From Krasilnikovia cinnamomea (GTDB lineage: Bacteria; Actinomycetota; Actinomycetes; Mycobacteriales; Micromonosporaceae), in the NCBI RefSeq assembly GCF_004217545.1, contig NZ_SHKY01000001.1:620001-684000 (forward strand): a stretch of 64,000 bases of DNA. The letters are read 5' to 3'. Below the pieces are notes generated by a model. That model was not told the origin of the DNA and made no database searches. It was given only the letters and a program-made list of their open reading frames with translations. Below are positions 1 to 8,446 of this stretch, one piece after another; within the stretch, counting starts at the first letter, position 1, and each line of letters starts with the position of its first letter. Made by a program: the position numbers and the translations under genes.

Positions 1-775
1 CCCGCCCGATGTGGACTTGCAATAGGCCACCGCCCGTGCGCCCGGCCGAAGCCAGCCCGTCGAAGACGGCGCGCAGCCGGTCGTCCTCCGGACTGGAGGT
101 GTCCACCCGACGTGTCGTCGAGGGCAGGTCTTCAACGAGGGGCAGCCAGTCCGGCTGCGTGGGTAGCAGGGCGAGGGTGGTGGCGATTCCGCCCCGCACG
201 ACCGGCGGGGCGGCGTGTTCGGCGCGTACACCGGGCCAGGCCCGCTGGAGCAGCCGTAGTACGGCGGTCGGGTTCACCCCGGGCGGTAGCCAGAGTCCGG
301 CGCGCATCCCGTGCGGGTCGGCCTGGACCTCCCACACGATCCGGGCCGGGCGCAGCGCCCACCGCGACGGTGCCGGAAGCGCCGTGGCCAGCAGCCGCCA
401 CAACCCGACGGTTGCGGCCGGTGTCGCGGTGACCGGCGGAATGATCTGCAACCACCGCGCCCGCCCCGCGTGGGCGCGCCACACCCGGCGCCGCCACACC
501 CGCCACACCACAGTGAACGTGACCAGCACGGCGATGACGGCGAGGAACAGCGGCCACCGGACACGGACGAACTCGACCACCGCGGCGGGGGCCTTCGGTC
601 CCCAGGTCCCGCACAACAGTTCCCCGAGCACGCCGTCGGGCGTCCCGGCCTGGCCGGGCACACACCCGGCCGATGGCGACGGCGACGGCTCTGCCAGCAA
701 CGAGGGGTGTGACAGCGGGACCGAGAGGTGTGACAGCGGGAGGAAGGGGTGTGACAACGTGGAGATAAGCGACAT
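1..775 (-). CDS. Type IV secretion coupling-type protein, N-terminal part (runs off the window edge)
   Basis: Reading leftward from the ATG at 773-775 there is an open frame of at least 258 codons with no stop before the window edge. The N-terminus has three tandem copies of a PLSH-type motif (LSHPF, LSHLS, LSHPS), then a hydrophobic membrane segment at about residues 76-95, then an Arg-rich loop. The following part (LWRLLATALPAPSRWALRP... VWEVQAD... LWLPPGVNPTAVLRLLQRAWPG) matches, from memory, the N-terminal pattern of actinobacterial TraD/VirD4-like proteins encoded directly after VirB4. The ATPase domain would lie outside the window. It starts 25 bp after the VirB4 stop, so it is probably the last gene seen of the same operon. 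Confidence 0.6.
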   Translation of the reverse strand, partial: MSLISTLSHPFLPLSHLSVPLSHPSLLAEPSPSPSAGCVPGQAGTPDGVLGELLCGTWGPKAPAAVVEFVRVRWPLFLAVIAVLVTFTVVWRVWRRRVWRAHAGRARWLQIIPPVTATPAATVGLWRLLATALPAPSRWALRPARIVWEVQADPHGMRAGLWLPPGVNPTAVLRLLQRAWPGVRAEHAAPPVVRGGIATTLALLPTQPDWLPLVEDLPSTTRRVDTSSPEDDRLRAVFDGLASAGRTGGGLLQVHIGR

Positions 776-800
776 GATGGGCTCCGATGCGGCAAAGGGG

Positions 801-2570
801 CTATCGGCGGGTGGCGGCCGGACCGGTGACGACAAGCTCGTGCTCCACGTCGGAGGCCAGGCTGTGAAACGCCACCCGCGAAGATCCACTAGCCAAGAGC
901 GCATCTCCGCGTGAACTGGACAGCAGGAACGCCCGCTCGCCGTCGGTGAGCCCGAACGCGTCGGTGACGGCGTCGATGGCCTGCGTTGCCTGCCGCAGCA
1001 GCACCTGCGTGGCCGCGTTCGAGACGACCGCCCGGCCGACCTCGGTCGCGAGCACGTCGGCGGCGTCCTGCGTAATCACGGACAGCCCGGCGCCGTACTT
1101 ACGGGCGGACTTAGACAGCCGGAACAGGAACTGCGCGCCGAGCCCGGCGCGGAGCATCAGCCACGCCTCGTCCACCAGCACCAGCCGCCGGACCTCCGGC
1201 CGCGACTCGGCGACAGCGCGGCGGTTGGCGGTGCTGACGGTGCGCCAGATCGCATCGAGGATCAGCAGCGTCCCGACCGGCTTCAGCTCATCCGGCAGGT
1301 CTTTGATCGCGTAGACGACGAGGTGGCCTTCGGCGGGCGTGGTGGTGGGACCGTCGAACAGGCCCTTGAAGCTGCCAGCCACGTACGGGTGCAACCGGGC
1401 CGCGAGGGTGCGCCCGGCGTCGCCCGCCTCGGTGAGGGCTTCGGCGAGGTCGGCCAGCAGCGGGGCCGGGCGCCGCCAGGTGCGCGGGTCGCTGGTGATG
1501 CCCTTGCCCCGGTACGCGGCCAGCACCGCGACGTCGAGGGCGGCGGCCTCCTGCGGCGGGATCTGGCCGGTGCCGGTCAGCACGGCGACGAAGGTTTGCA
1601 GGAACAGCGCCCGCCGCACGAGGGCGTCGTCGCCGTCCCCGGCCGACAGATCGAGGGGGTTGATCCGCACCCCGGGGGTGCCGGGCCGGATGATCGTCCC
1701 GCCGACCGCCTCGGCCAGGCGCAGGTATTCGTCTTCGGGGTCGATGACGAACGCCTCGACACCGAGGTACAGGTTGCGGAGCAGGTCGAGTTTGGCGAGG
1801 TAGGACTTGCCCTCACCGGAGCGGGCGAGGATGACGGAGTTGTAGTTCGACTGCGCCCACCGGTCCCACACCACCACCCCCGGCGAGTGCAGGTTCAGCC
1901 CGTACAGCACGCCCATCCCGGTGTCCCCGGCCGTGGTGGGCAGGTCCGGCGACGTGAACGGGAACGCGGCGGCGAGGGCGTCGGTGTCGAACACCCGCTT
2001 CATCCCGAGGGCGTCGAACGCCAGCGGCAGGCCGGTGATCCAGCCCTGCAACTGCCGCCAGGTGGCCGGGGCGACATCGAGCAGCAGCGACGAGGCGAGG
2101 GCGCGGACCTCGCTCACCCGGTCGGCCAGCTCGTCTTCGGTGTCCGCATGGACGGTCAGGTAGAGGCCGAGGCGGAACAGGCGGGCTTCGCCTCGGGCGA
2201 CGCGGGCGGCGAGCTCGGCGGCGTCGGCCGCCGCGGCGTCCAACTCGGGGTCATCAAGGCGCCCCTTCGAGGCGTCCTGCCGGCGGGACGCCTCGAACCG
2301 GCCGCGCTGCTTACGCAGCCGCTGCGACGCCACCACCGGCGGCACGGGGTCGATGTGCACGGACACGTCCACCCGCCCCGGATACGCGAGCAGTGGCTCG
2401 AGCCAGCCGGGGCCGACCTCGGCCGGATATCCGATGACGGCGAGCGCGGCGGTGTAGCCGTCCCCCACCCGCACCGACCGTCCCCCAACCTCAACGGCAT
2501 CCGGGCTGCCGGGGACGACCGTCCCCGGCTCGGGGACGGCAGTGTTCCGGTTGCGCGCGAACAGACTCAC
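801..2570 (-). CDS. VirB4-like conjugative transfer ATPase
   Basis: A 589-aa cytoplasmic ATPase that would energise pilus and channel assembly in the conjugative type IV secretion system. Walker A is visible as ARSGEGKSY at about residues 249-257, Walker B as LVLVDEA at about 463-469, and a sensor-like ITQD at about 499. The N-terminal 200 residues correspond to the VirB4 N domain, and the length is close to other actinobacterial VirB4 proteins. Its start overlaps the stop of the upstream PrgI-like gene by 4 bp (translational coupling), and the coupling-type protein gene follows. All key ATPase residues are present, so it looks intact. Confidence 0.85.
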   Translation of the reverse strand: MSLFARNRNTAVPEPGTVVPGSPDAVEVGGRSVRVGDGYTAALAVIGYPAEVGPGWLEPLLAYPGRVDVSVHIDPVPPVVASQRLRKQRGRFEASRRQDASKGRLDDPELDAAAADAAELAARVARGEARLFRLGLYLTVHADTEDELADRVSEVRALASSLLLDVAPATWRQLQGWITGLPLAFDALGMKRVFDTDALAAAFPFTSPDLPTTAGDTGMGVLYGLNLHSPGVVVWDRWAQSNYNSVILARSGEGKSYLAKLDLLRNLYLGVEAFVIDPEDEYLRLAEAVGGTIIRPGTPGVRINPLDLSAGDGDDALVRRALFLQTFVAVLTGTGQIPPQEAAALDVAVLAAYRGKGITSDPRTWRRPAPLLADLAEALTEAGDAGRTLAARLHPYVAGSFKGLFDGPTTTPAEGHLVVYAIKDLPDELKPVGTLLILDAIWRTVSTANRRAVAESRPEVRRLVLVDEAWLMLRAGLGAQFLFRLSKSARKYGAGLSVITQDAADVLATEVGRAVVSNAATQVLLRQATQAIDAVTDAFGLTDGERAFLLSSSRGDALLASGSSRVAFHSLASDVEHELVVTGPAATRR

Positions 2571-3508
2571 GGCTCCTCGCTTCCATCAAGGTCGGGGACG
2601 GCCCGTCCCGGCGGCGGGGACGAAGGGGCGGAGGGGTTGAGGGCGCCGGCCAACGTGAGGGCGGCGTCGGCCGGTTCCAGCACCCGCGCGGCGACCTCGC
2701 AGCCGGACAGCGCCCGAACCGTTTCGGCAGCCTGATGGGCGGTGGTGGCGGGGCTGCGGGTGCTGCGCACCGCGACGGTGACGTGCCGGTGCAGCAGCTC
2801 CCGGCGGGCGCCGAGGTCGTCCAGGAAGGCCGCATGCGACATCGCGGCGTGTTCCAGGGCCGGATCCGGCAGGCTCGGCGCCTGTGCGGCGATCCGGTCG
2901 GCGAGCTGCGTCAGGTCGACGCGTTGCGCCCGGACGAGGATCTGCGCCGGGCCGTCCAGCGAGTGCAGCCAGCGGGCGAACCCGGCGACGAGGCCGTTCT
3001 GCTCGGCCGGGGTCCGCAGCCCAAACGCCACCGTCGACGCGGCCACCAGGCCGGTCGTGCCGTCCGAACCCAGATCGACCAGGCCATCAGGGGTGATGCC
3101 CTTCGCCGGGAGGCGCAGCGGGGCGGGCAGCGGAAGCCGGTCCCCCGGCCCCCGCGTGGTCGCCACCCACGCCGGGGCTGCGACGATCGGCCACTCGGAC
3201 GGCACGAGCCGGTGCGGCGCCCGGCGGTGACGCCACCCGGCGAGCAGCCACCGGTCGAGGCCGATCCCGTCGCGGCGACCGACCGCCAGGAAGAACGCCG
3301 CGCCCAGGATCGGCACACTGCACGCGGCGAACACCACCGGCGGCACCACCGTGGCCAAAGCCGTCCAGGCCGCGTAGAGGACGAGGCCGGTGACGGTCAG
3401 GATGACCAACTGCCGCCCGGTCATACCGAACGCGATCCGATCCGGGCGCTCCACATCAGCGGGCACCCGGGCGCGCAGCGGCGCATCATCATCACGGCGG
3501 CCCATCAC
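2567..3508 (-). CDS. PrgI/SCO6880-like type IV secretion membrane protein
   Basis: A 313-aa protein with two adjacent membrane segments at about residues 28-70, followed by a long hydrophilic domain. PrgI-like proteins with this plan are encoded directly before VirB4 in Gram-positive conjugation systems and are thought to be the VirB3 equivalent that docks the ATPase to the membrane. Here the gene overlaps virB4 by 4 bp downstream and the TrbL-like gene by 4 bp upstream. The family call rests on topology and gene order more than on a diagnostic motif. Confidence 0.7.
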   Translation of the reverse strand: MMGRRDDDAPLRARVPADVERPDRIAFGMTGRQLVILTVTGLVLYAAWTALATVVPPVVFAACSVPILGAAFFLAVGRRDGIGLDRWLLAGWRHRRAPHRLVPSEWPIVAAPAWVATTRGPGDRLPLPAPLRLPAKGITPDGLVDLGSDGTTGLVAASTVAFGLRTPAEQNGLVAGFARWLHSLDGPAQILVRAQRVDLTQLADRIAAQAPSLPDPALEHAAMSHAAFLDDLGARRELLHRHVTVAVRSTRSPATTAHQAAETVRALSGCEVAARVLEPADAALTLAGALNPSAPSSPPPGRAVPDLDGSEEP

Positions 3509-5610
3509 TTACCCCCTCCTTCTCGGGGACGGCGCCGCGCTGGCGGCGGGGACGGCGGGGACGAGGCCTCAGCCCGCCGGGACGGCGGCGGGGACGACGC
3601 CGCCGGTCGGAACACCGGAGCCGCGCTGCCGCGCGGTCGCGGCGCAGACGGCGGGGACGGCGGTGGTGAGGCGGCCGGTGTCGGTCGAGGCGTCGGGGAC
3701 GGGCGCGGGGACGGCTGAGCGGCCGGACTCGGCGACGGGGACCGGCGCGGGGCGGCGGGCGCCTTGGTCACCGGCGATGGAGCGGCCCGGCTGGCCGCGG
3801 ACCGGGGTGCGGCGGTAGGCCGGGAGGCAGCGGTAGGCCGTGTCCTCGGGTTGGGCGGTGCGGACGAGAACACCGGGGTGACCGGTGCCGGTGGCCGGCG
3901 CGGCGCGCTCTGCGGCCTCTGCGGGTTCGAGAACGTTGCCGCAGGCGGCGGCCCCGTCGGGGTAAGACTTGCCGGACCGGGTGTGGTGTTACTGAACGCC
4001 ACCGGAGCCGCACGCCCAACTGGTCCAGTAGTGGTCGGCTGTGGAGGGTTGGGGTGTGAAAACGGGGCGGCCGATGCTGGCGCGGTGGGGGTCGCCGCCG
4101 GGGTGGCGGGCTGCTGGGGGTGGCTGAACGTGGGTGCGCCGGTGGTGCCAGCGGGCGCCGCCGGCGGCGTTTGCGTGGTGGGGGAGTTACTGAACGCCAC
4201 CGGGCCGGGCGGGGACGGCCGCACCGGTGCCGGTCGCGGGGTACCCGCCCGCCCCCGGGTGGCGGAAACGGGCCGAGCGGTGCTCGGCCGCGCCCCGTTG
4301 CTGGTGGTGGCTGCCCGCTGGCGCGCCGCCGTCCTAGCGGGGTGGCTGCCTTTGCCGATGAACCCGGCGGCGGTGCCGAGGGTCTTGACCATCACGTACG
4401 CCTGCAGGAGCTGCCCGATCAGCCCTCGGCCCTGGCTGCGCAAGCCCAGCGGTGCGAGGACGAACTGTTTCATCAGCCCGGGAAGCTTGACCAGTAGCCA
4501 CAGCATCGTGACGCAGACCAGCACCCCGAGCAGGCCACTGGCGGTGGCGGGTACGCCGAGCAGGACGAGGCCGGACGGGGTGAGGAACACCTTCACCGTG
4601 GCCAGCACGACCACCGCTTGGGCTAGTTGCAGGCCGAGGCAGGCGAAGAACGCCCGCCACCACACGTAGGCGATGCCCTCGGTCGGCGGTGTCGCGTGGC
4701 AGGCCAGCGCCAACGGCGCGACCCCGACGAGGACGACGAGTAGCGCGATGCGCAGCAGGAACGTGATGACCACGACGATGCTGAGCACGACGACCGCGAT
4801 GACCAGCACCGCGAGCAGGATGTTCGGGTTGGTGCCGTTCAGCGGCTGATCCAGGATGCCGAGGATCGCGTCCGCCGCGGTCGGACCATCGACGCCCTGC
4901 CCGGCAATCGCGGCGGTCAGGGCGTTGGCCGCCTCGATCGCCTTGCCGCACAGGATCAGGCTGACGTTGGAGATCACGGCGCCGAGGACCAGCCGTGGGG
5001 CGATCTGCTTGAACCCGTACTGCGACTGCACGGTTTCGCGGGAGGCGACGATGAAGCCGCCGGCGATGATGAACAGCACGTAGATGCCGTTCGCGGCGAC
5101 CAGGCTGGTCGTCCACACCGCCTTCACGTGCGCGCTGCCCGTCAGATCCGGGGTCGACAACGCGGTCCGGCCGAGGATATCCATCACCGGCTTCAGACCG
5201 GTCTTGGCCACCCACAGCAGAAACTCGCTGATGGCCTTGCGGATCTGCCCGGGGATGTCGAACATCCCCGGCTCGTCATCGGCATCCCCGGCCCCGTCTG
5301 CCGGGGACGGAGCTGGCGTCGGCGGGGACGAAGGGACAGCCGGTGTTGGTCCGCCCGTGGGCGGGGTGGGGACAGGGGACGGCACGCCCGGGGCGGGGGC
5401 GGGTGTCGGGGACGGCGCGGCCCACGCCGGTGCCGCCGTGGCGGGACAGGCGGCCAACCCGATGCCGAGAACCGCGAGGATGAGCAGTCGGACGCCACGG
5501 CGGGACGGCCGAGGACGGCGCTCGGGGACGGCGGGACGGCCGTCGGGGACGAGGGGACGGCGGTGCGGGACGCCGGGACGGCGGGACGAGTCACGGTGGT
5601 GGGTAATCAC
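3505..5610 (-). CDS. TrbL/VirB6-like polytopic channel protein with Pro-rich tail
   Basis: A 701-aa protein. A short basic N-terminus leads into a hydrophobic signal-like segment, then a Pro/Ala/Thr/Ser-rich extracellular spacer. The core has six or so strongly hydrophobic helices (for example LLAVLVIAVVVLSIVVVI), typical of TrbL/VirB6 inner-membrane channel subunits. The last 250 or so residues are a low-complexity Pro/Ala/Thr/Arg tail with repeated AAPVAFSN/ATFSNPQ-type units. The GTG start at 5610 is chosen because it overlaps the pilin stop as GTGA; an open frame continues to 6177 but would overlap the pilin gene completely. Confidence 0.75.
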   Translation of the reverse strand: MITHHRDSSRRPGVPHRRPLVPDGRPAVPERRPRPSRRGVRLLILAVLGIGLAACPATAAPAWAAPSPTPAPAPGVPSPVPTPPTGGPTPAVPSSPPTPAPSPADGAGDADDEPGMFDIPGQIRKAISEFLLWVAKTGLKPVMDILGRTALSTPDLTGSAHVKAVWTTSLVAANGIYVLFIIAGGFIVASRETVQSQYGFKQIAPRLVLGAVISNVSLILCGKAIEAANALTAAIAGQGVDGPTAADAILGILDQPLNGTNPNILLAVLVIAVVVLSIVVVITFLLRIALLVVLVGVAPLALACHATPPTEGIAYVWWRAFFACLGLQLAQAVVVLATVKVFLTPSGLVLLGVPATASGLLGVLVCVTMLWLLVKLPGLMKQFVLAPLGLRSQGRGLIGQLLQAYVMVKTLGTAAGFIGKGSHPARTAARQRAATTSNGARPSTARPVSATRGRAGTPRPAPVRPSPPGPVAFSNSPTTQTPPAAPAGTTGAPTFSHPQQPATPAATPTAPASAAPFSHPNPPQPTTTGPVGRAAPVAFSNTTPGPASLTPTGPPPAATFSNPQRPQSAPRRPPAPVTPVFSSAPPNPRTRPTAASRPTAAPRSAASRAAPSPVTKAPAAPRRSPSPSPAAQPSPRPSPTPRPTPAASPPPSPPSAPRPRGSAAPVFRPAASSPPPSRRAEASSPPSPPPARRRPREGGGK

Positions 5611-5999
5611 TTCACCCACCCGCCGACGATGGTGACGAATAGCGGCGCGAGCAGCGCCAGGCCGTAGCCGATGGCGGCGGACTTGAGCGCGAGCTTGGCC
5701 TTCTCGACCTCGCCCGGGTCGCCGTTCGCGGCGGCGTAGCGCAGCCCGCCGACGGTCAGGAACAGGGTGGCGACGGCGACGAGGATGCCGACCAGCCAGG
5801 TGCGGATGTTGTTGACCACGGCCTCGATGGAGTCGGCCGCGTACGCGGCGTCCGAGACGAGCGCGACCGCGACGGCGGCGCTGAGGGTGACCGCGACGGC
5901 CGGGGCCAGGCGGCGCACGGTACGGCGCAGGCGCCGACCGGGCCGGTCGGTGACCGGGCGGCGCGGAGTCGGCGTGGGGCGGCGCAAAGGGCGGTTCAT
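5607..5999 (-). CDS. TrbC/VirB2-like pilin subunit
   Basis: A 130-aa protein with an Arg-rich N-terminus, a cleavable-looking hydrophobic signal (VAVTLSAAVAVALVSDAAYAA) and two further hydrophobic helices separated by a short polar loop (GDPGEVEKAKLALK). This is the usual architecture of TrbC/VirB2 pilins, which assemble into the conjugative pilus or surface channel. It is the first gene of the leftward transfer operon and is coupled by a 4-bp overlap to the TrbL-like gene. A 32-bp perfect palindrome lies just upstream of its ATG. Confidence 0.7.
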   Translation of the reverse strand: MNRPLRRPTPTPRRPVTDRPGRRLRRTVRRLAPAVAVTLSAAVAVALVSDAAYAADSIEAVVNNIRTWLVGILVAVATLFLTVGGLRYAAANGDPGEVEKAKLALKSAAIGYGLALLAPLFVTIVGGWVK

Positions 6000-6020
6000 G
6001 GGATGGGCACCTCCGGGGCG

Positions 6021-6052
6021 GCCCAGCCCACACCCCGGGGTGTGGGCTGGGC
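6021..6052. promoter_or_regulatory. 32-bp perfect palindrome upstream of the transfer operon
   Basis: Two 16-bp arms, GCCCAGCCCACACCCC and its exact complement, meet with no spacer. The palindrome sits 22 bp upstream of the pilin start codon, in the leader of the leftward transfer operon. It could be an operator or an attenuating hairpin; no T-run follows in either direction. Confidence 0.55.
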
Positions 6053-6180
6053 GAGCAGGCAAGCGGGTTGGTGGTGACCTGCGACCGGCCGTGGTGGCCG
6101 TCCTCCTTCGCAAAGGGGTTTCGGCGGGGCCGTTGCGGGGTGTCAGCGCCGTCAGCGGGGCCGGGTCGAAGGGCCACCGG

Positions 6181-6232
6181 GTGCGGGAAGGTCCCGCACT
6201 AAGAGATACAGATTTCGGCCCTCGTTTGGACA
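6181..6232 (-). promoter_or_regulatory. Shared regulatory motif and hairpin upstream of the transfer operon
   Basis: On the minus strand 6232-6202 reads TGTCCAAAC-N5-CCGAAATCTGTATCTCT, followed at 6199-6181 by a small perfect hairpin (8-bp arms, 3-nt loop). The same bipartite motif with the same spacing lies on the plus strand at 7698-7728, ahead of the methyltransferase genes. Both copies point toward their downstream genes, so a common promoter or activator/repressor site is likely. Confidence 0.6.
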
Positions 6233-6241
6233 AGCCGCAGG

Positions 6242-7054
6242 TCAGACACGGCGCGATCGGTCGGCGGCGAGGGTCATGGTGGCCTCGGCAATCACGGCGG
6301 TGTCCTCGTCGGACAGCGCCCCAGACCGGATGGCCGCGACCAGGCGGTCCTCGGCCCGCGAGCGCTCCTTGGCGACCGCCCAGTAGCCGCGACCGGACCG
6401 GGCGGCGTAGTCGGCTACCGACACGCCTTCGAGGCGGGTCGCGCCGATCAGCTCCGCCTCGCCAGCCGTGAGGACTCCGGCTCCGACTGCGCGGGCCAGC
6501 ACGAAGTCCGGGTTCCCGGCACCGGCGGCAGGAGCGCTGATCGGCGGGTTCGCGCGGCTCGGCTCGGCGGTGCGCAGCGCGGTACGGGCGGCGGTGAACG
6601 TGGCCGTGAGCAGCCGCTGCGCCACCTTGGCCTCGCCCGGCCGTACCGTCCGCAGCGCCGCGACGAAGGCGGTCAACAGCTCGGCCTGCACGTCCCCGTC
6701 GTGGTGTCGCAGCCGGTAGGCCGCCTGCCGTAGGCCCGGCAGCGCTACCCCGACCGCACCCACGACCCAGGCCGGGCCGTCGGTGCGGGCACGGCCGATG
6801 AGCAGCCGCCACACCTGGTCACTCGTGGCGTAGCCGCAGGAGGGGTGCATCAGGATCGCGGCCAGCTCCGACAACGCGATCCGCCGCGCGGGCAGGCCCT
6901 CGCCGAGCGCGGCACCGTCCACAGCGAGAGCCTCCGGACCGGTGGTGAACAGCCGAAACGAGTTCGCGGTGACGTCGAACGGCTGCTCACCGAGCACGAG
7001 ATGCGGGGCGTCGGTACCGGCGGCGGGCAGCACGGAAGAAACGAACGCAGACAT
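6242..7054 (-). CDS. Conserved ICE protein with sigma-region-4-like C-terminus, function unknown
   Basis: A 270-aa protein of a type I recall from actinobacterial conjugative islands but cannot name. The start at 7054 has a G-rich ribosome-binding site (GGGGGA) about 8 bp upstream; an upstream in-frame start at 7156 is less supported. The middle is Ala/Leu-rich helix (SELAAILMHPSCGYATSDQVWRL, then a VVGAVGVALPGLRQAA segment). Residues about 200-255 (VLTAGEAELIGATRLEGVSVADYAARSG... RSRAEDRLVAAI) resemble a sigma-factor region-4 helix-turn-helix. It borders the iteron-rich control region, so a DNA-binding control role for the element is plausible but inferred. Confidence 0.6.
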   Translation of the reverse strand: MSAFVSSVLPAAGTDAPHLVLGEQPFDVTANSFRLFTTGPEALAVDGAALGEGLPARRIALSELAAILMHPSCGYATSDQVWRLLIGRARTDGPAWVVGAVGVALPGLRQAAYRLRHHDGDVQAELLTAFVAALRTVRPGEAKVAQRLLTATFTAARTALRTAEPSRANPPISAPAAGAGNPDFVLARAVGAGVLTAGEAELIGATRLEGVSVADYAARSGRGYWAVAKERSRAEDRLVAAIRSGALSDEDTAVIAEATMTLAADRSRRV

Positions 7055-7440
7055 GGAAGATCCCCCGAGGGGTGGCTGGGATGCCGGCGCCTCGCTGAGG
7101 GCGTCCGGCGGGAACAGCACCCATCCCGCCACGCGGGTGTAACAGATCTTGAACACTGTGGATCCTGTTCAAGGGTCACGCCACGTGTTCAACCCTGGTG
7201 CTCCCTCCCCGGCGAGCAGGCCGGGCCTACATCCGCCCGTGCGCCTCGCCGGGAGGCTGGGCTGCGTGTTCAACCCCTGTCACACCGAGGCCACCAGGGC
7301 GGACCGCTGGCGTGCAGAGGTGCCGTGAACATCAATGCCCGCCCGACGGTGAACAACCTTGGGATGCCGCCGGTACCACCTCGCGGCGAGGCGCGTTCAA
7401 CCGCGCGCGAGATCCTAAACGCGACCGAAAGGCCATTGAT

Positions 7441-7534
7441 GATCTTGTTTGCGTCTAAGTCGATCTTGTCATAGGGGGTCGATGATCTTGTTCAACCTCG
7501 GTCGTGATCTTGTTACACCGCACCTGATCTTGTT
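7441..7534 (+). repeat. Five phased iterons, GATCTTGTT, 20-22 bp apart
   Basis: Copies start at 7441, 7462 (GATCTTGTC), 7484, 7506 and 7526, all in the same orientation. The even spacing places them on one face of the DNA, which favours cooperative binding of one protein. The stretch is AT-richer than its surroundings. Confidence 0.75.
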
Positions 7535-7697
7535 ATGGGTTACCGCGATCACCGAGCACGGCGGCCAACCCCCGCAGACGGCAGGCCAGTCTCTAGTCCA
7601 AGCGCTGACCTGCGTGTTCAACCCCGAGTCGATCTTGATATAGGGGTCCGACCGGGGGTGTTACTCGGGCACGGCGGGCCTGCGGGACCGAGGCCGA

Positions 7698-7728
7698 TGT
7701 CCAAACAGGCCCCGAAATCTGTATCTCT
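7698..7728 (+). promoter_or_regulatory. Second copy of the shared regulatory motif, ahead of the methyltransferase genes
   Basis: TGTCCAAAC-N5-CCGAAATCTGTATCTCT, matching the minus-strand copy at 6232-6202 at every fixed position and with equal spacing. It lies about 40 bp upstream of the ATG at 7769. It probably co-regulates the two divergent operons. Confidence 0.6.
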
Positions 7729-7768
7729 ATATGTCAGCGTTCGTCGGCGGCCATGGCCCACACACCCC

Positions 7769-8446
7769 ATGCCGCAGACCCACACCCTCGACGCCCGCCC
7801 TCCGGCGCCCGTCGGACTCCTCCTCACCCCGACCCACTCCCGACGCCCCGCCGATCCGGCCGGGCGGACGGTGCCCGACTGGTACGGCATTCACCCCGAT
7901 CACGTCGCCCGTTTGATCGCCCGCTACACCCGCGACGGCGACACCGTCCTCGACACCGACGGCCACCCGAGCGTCGCGGCGGCGGCCGAGTACCTGGGCC
8001 GCCGATCCGGCGTCGCCGTCACCAACGGTGAGGATCCGCACCGGCGGCCCGAGCCGCTCGACGGCGTCGAAGGGCGCGGCGCCGGGCTCGTCCTGGCGAC
8101 CCTTCCGCGCCTGGGAGTCGACAGCCGCGACACCCACGCGAACAGTTGCGCGCTCGGCGCGTGGCGGGCGTGGCTACGCCCCGGCGGGTTCCTCATCGTC
8201 CTGCTCACTGCCGGACCCGGCACCGCACCCATCGGTCACCGCTCGACGGTCATCGCCGCCGCCCGCACCGCCGGGCTGCTCTACCACCAACACATCCCGG
8301 CCCTGCTCGTGCCGCTGCCCGAGGTCGAGCCCCGCACCGAGTCCCCCTTTGTGCCCCGCCCGCCGCTGCTCGCCGGGCGACACGTACCGGCGCACAGGGA
8401 CCTCCTCGTCTTTGCGTCGATGAAACCGGAGGCCGCTCATGTCTGA
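7769..8446 (+). CDS. Degenerate SAM-methyltransferase-like protein paired with the real methyltransferase
   Basis: A 225-aa protein with a Rossmann methyltransferase outline: DTVLDTDGHPSVAAAAEYLGRRSGVAVT occupies the place of motif I, and a GAWRAWLRPGGFLIVLLT segment resembles the later beta-strand region. The catalytic (D/N/S)PP(Y/F) motif is absent and the motif I glycines are poorly kept, so catalysis is unlikely. Its stop overlaps the start of the following, complete methyltransferase gene by 8 bp. It may be a specificity or regulatory partner, or a decayed duplicate. The start at 7769 is inferred; the frame is open further upstream. Confidence 0.55.
   Translation: MPQTHTLDARPPAPVGLLLTPTHSRRPADPAGRTVPDWYGIHPDHVARLIARYTRDGDTVLDTDGHPSVAAAAEYLGRRSGVAVTNGEDPHRRPEPLDGVEGRGAGLVLATLPRLGVDSRDTHANSCALGAWRAWLRPGGFLIVLLTAGPGTAPIGHRSTVIAAARTAGLLYHQHIPALLVPLPEVEPRTESPFVPRPPLLAGRHVPAHRDLLVFASMKPEAAHV

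Larger units (their letters stand above)
7055..7768. other. Non-coding control region with direct-repeat (iteron) array
   Basis: No convincing gene is seen between the divergent starts at 7054 and 7769. The region holds copies of a 14-bp element, GATCTTGTTCAACC. Near-full copies lie at 7161 and 7484. The GATCTTGTT half occurs at 7441, 7462 (one mismatch), 7506, 7526 and 7631 (one mismatch), and the TGTTCAACC half at 7186, 7267, 7394 (partial) and 7615. From 7441 to 7526 the repeats are spaced 20-22 bp, about two helical turns, as in replication or partition iterons. A candidate origin, transfer origin or master-regulator binding array. Confidence 0.7.

Noticed and set aside
132..795. Two other minus-strand frames at the left edge
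   Set aside because: Arg/Pro/Ser-rich shadows; the third frame, open to the window edge, has a membrane helix and fits the operon.
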